From: Myxococcota bacterium
GTDB taxonomy: Bacteria > Myxococcota_A > UBA9160 > PR03
Length of the DNA stretch: 19,025 nt
Direction of reading: 5' to 3'
Assembly (NCBI GenBank): GCA_025453505.1
Contig: JALOQG010000010.1
Location: forward strand, 1 to 19,025
In this document: piece by piece, positions 17,904-19,025 of the stretch
Layout: every line of letters starts with the position of its first letter
How positions within the stretch are numbered: the first letter of the stretch is position 1
Position numbers and translations under genes: made by a program
Notes under the pieces: generated by a model
What the model was told of the DNA's origin: nothing
What the model saw: the letters and a program-made list of their open reading frames with translations, nothing else
Database searches by the model: none

Positions 17904-18441
17904 ATCACGCCGTCCCACAGCGCGCGCTCGGCGGCGGCGGGGTCGTCGACGAGGCCGGTCTGCGGGCCGAGTTCCATCGTCGCGCGGCGCTGCGTGTCGT
18001 AGCGCGACCACGTTCCGATGCCGGCGTGCGACGGATCGCCGCTCTTCGCGAACGCGAGCCACGCGTCCATCGTCTGCGCGGCGAGCCGGTCGGCGGCGGG
18101 GCCCTTGCCGACGAAGTTCTCGCCGCCCGGCAGATCCAGGCACGAGAACACGAACGGGATCTCGATCGCGTGGCACGCGCCGAGCAGGCCGCCGAAACCC
18201 GGGGATTCCCACGTGAAGAGATACGAGTAGACGTCCGGCTGGTGCGTGAGCTGCGCTTCGGCCATGCGGATCGACGGGATGCGGAAGATGCGATCCGTCT
18301 CGATCGCGAGCCAGATCGAAGCCCAGTCGGATTCGGGCCGCTGCGCGCGATAGCCCGCGACGATCTTCGCGCCGTCGGCGTGCGGCAGGCTCTTCTGGAT
18401 GCGCAGCGCGATCTTCTCCTCGTCGAGCTGACGCACCTGCG

Positions 18442-18540
18442 GATCGAGGAAGCCGAAGAGCTTCCACTCGTCGCGCGTGGTGCCGACCATCACGCGCACG
18501 TCCTTCGCGATGCCGTCGCGGATCTCGTCCATCGGGTGAC
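18442..18540. repeat. 99-base direct repeat, internal copy
   Basis: Identical to 18927-19025 (offset 485). It encodes the esterase segment HPMDEIRDG to GFLD on the minus strand. This copy is in the normal place for that segment in the protein. The match stops at 18441/18926 (g against a). Confidence 0.95.
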
Positions 18541-18926
18541 CAGCGAAGAGCCGCCCGTCAGCATCAGCTGCATGCTCACCGCCTGCTGCACCTGCATCAG
18601 CCGCTCGGCCGGGACCTCGCGCAGCTCCTTCACGTTCGGCGTCGCCATGCCGAGGCCCGAGAGGATCGCGGTGGTGACGGTCGCCGCGGACTCGTGGTCG
18701 TGGATCGCCTGACACGAGCCGCTCTGCGGAATCGCCTTGTGGAAGAGACCGCGCGCGGCGGTGCAGCCGAGCAGCGTGCCGACGCTCATGCCGCCCGCCG
18801 ACTCGCCGAAGATCGTGACGTCGCCGGGATCGCCGCCGAACGCCTCGATGTGATCGCGCACCCATTCGAGCGCGGCGATCTGGTCGAGCAGGCCCGCGTT
18901 GGTGACGGCGCGCTCCGGCTGACCGA

Positions 18927-19025
18927 GATCGAGGAAGCCGAAGAGCTTCCACTCGTCGCGCGTGGTGCCGACCATCACGCGCACGTCCTTCGCGATGCCG
19001 TCGCGGATCTCGTCCATCGGGTGAC
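18927..19025. repeat. 99-base direct repeat, terminal copy
   Basis: Identical to 18442-18540 and reaching exactly to the last base. In this position the protein segment is out of order. Ninety-nine bases is a usual assembler k-mer size, so this may be a contig-end artefact. Confidence 0.95.

Larger units (their letters stand above)
17900..19025 (-). pseudogene. Type-B carboxylesterase, broken and partial at the window edge
   Basis: Pieces of a carboxylesterase (alpha/beta hydrolase). One frame carries LGLLDQ-like NAGLLDQIAALEWVRDHIEAFGG and the nucleophile motif FGESAGG (Ser codon near 18799-18801). A second frame carries the rest: HPMDEIRDGIAKDV, VGTTRDEWKLFGFLD, and GACHAIEIPFVF with the catalytic His, ending at 17900. 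The frames meet in the region 18549-18560, where about 10-20 residues of the normal protein seem missing. Upstream, the first 99 bases of the minus-strand reading (19025-18927) duplicate an internal segment encoding HPMDEIRDG to GFLD, replacing the expected N-terminal region with the oxyanion-hole HGG. The true gene would start beyond the window. The stop shares CTAG with the convergent small gene. Family certain; integrity doubtful. Confidence 0.8.

Overview
The window looks like chromosomal DNA from a very GC-rich, Gram-negative, heterotrophic bacterium. Signal peptides, a DUF1329 envelope protein, a MscS channel and a PEP-CTERM surface protein behind a sigma-54 promoter point to a diderm. 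A P450, an F420-type luciferase-like oxidoreductase, DUF1329 and a type-B carboxylesterase together resemble uncultured deltaproteobacterial (Myxococcota or Binatota-like) genomes; that placement is inference from gene content. Genes are packed tightly and no intergenic gap exceeds about 230 bases. I see no phage, IS element, CRISPR array, rRNA or tRNA.

Layout. 70-3555: a cytochrome P450 (-) diverges from a luciferase-like oxidoreductase coupled to a DegT-type aminotransferase (+). 3552-8533 (-): DUF1329 protein, then class III alcohol dehydrogenase (formaldehyde/GSNO detoxification) coupled to a large MscS channel. 8662-9546: arsI (-) and arsR (+) diverge, an organoarsenical-resistance pair. 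9543-12259 (+): a GH1 glycosidase starting inside the arsR stop, a VOC protein and an RluA-family pseudouridine synthase. 12324-14335 (-): a PEP-CTERM protein and a RarD/EamA transporter. 14359-17903 (+): a four-gene operon of a secreted DUF5060/GH5-like hydrolase, an NADP-dependent medium-chain reductase, an AbiEii-like nucleotidyltransferase and a 59-residue basic protein. 17900-19025 (-): a broken type-B carboxylesterase whose last 99 bases repeat an internal segment exactly.

Six adjacent same-strand gene pairs overlap by exactly four bases (NTGA), four of them with GTG or TTG starts, so translational coupling is the rule. Two convergent pairs share a CTAG whose two strands carry both TAG stops. 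The most interesting regulatory region is 13224-13452: a perfect GG-N10-GC sigma-54 promoter followed by a leader whose 5' arm can pair with, and so disrupt, a terminator-like hairpin, plus a 12-base palindrome at enhancer distance. The small two-gene nucleotidyltransferase module at 17207-17903 is the best candidate for an under-described system. The esterase end looks like an assembly artefact or a 485-base tandem duplication and should be verified before use.
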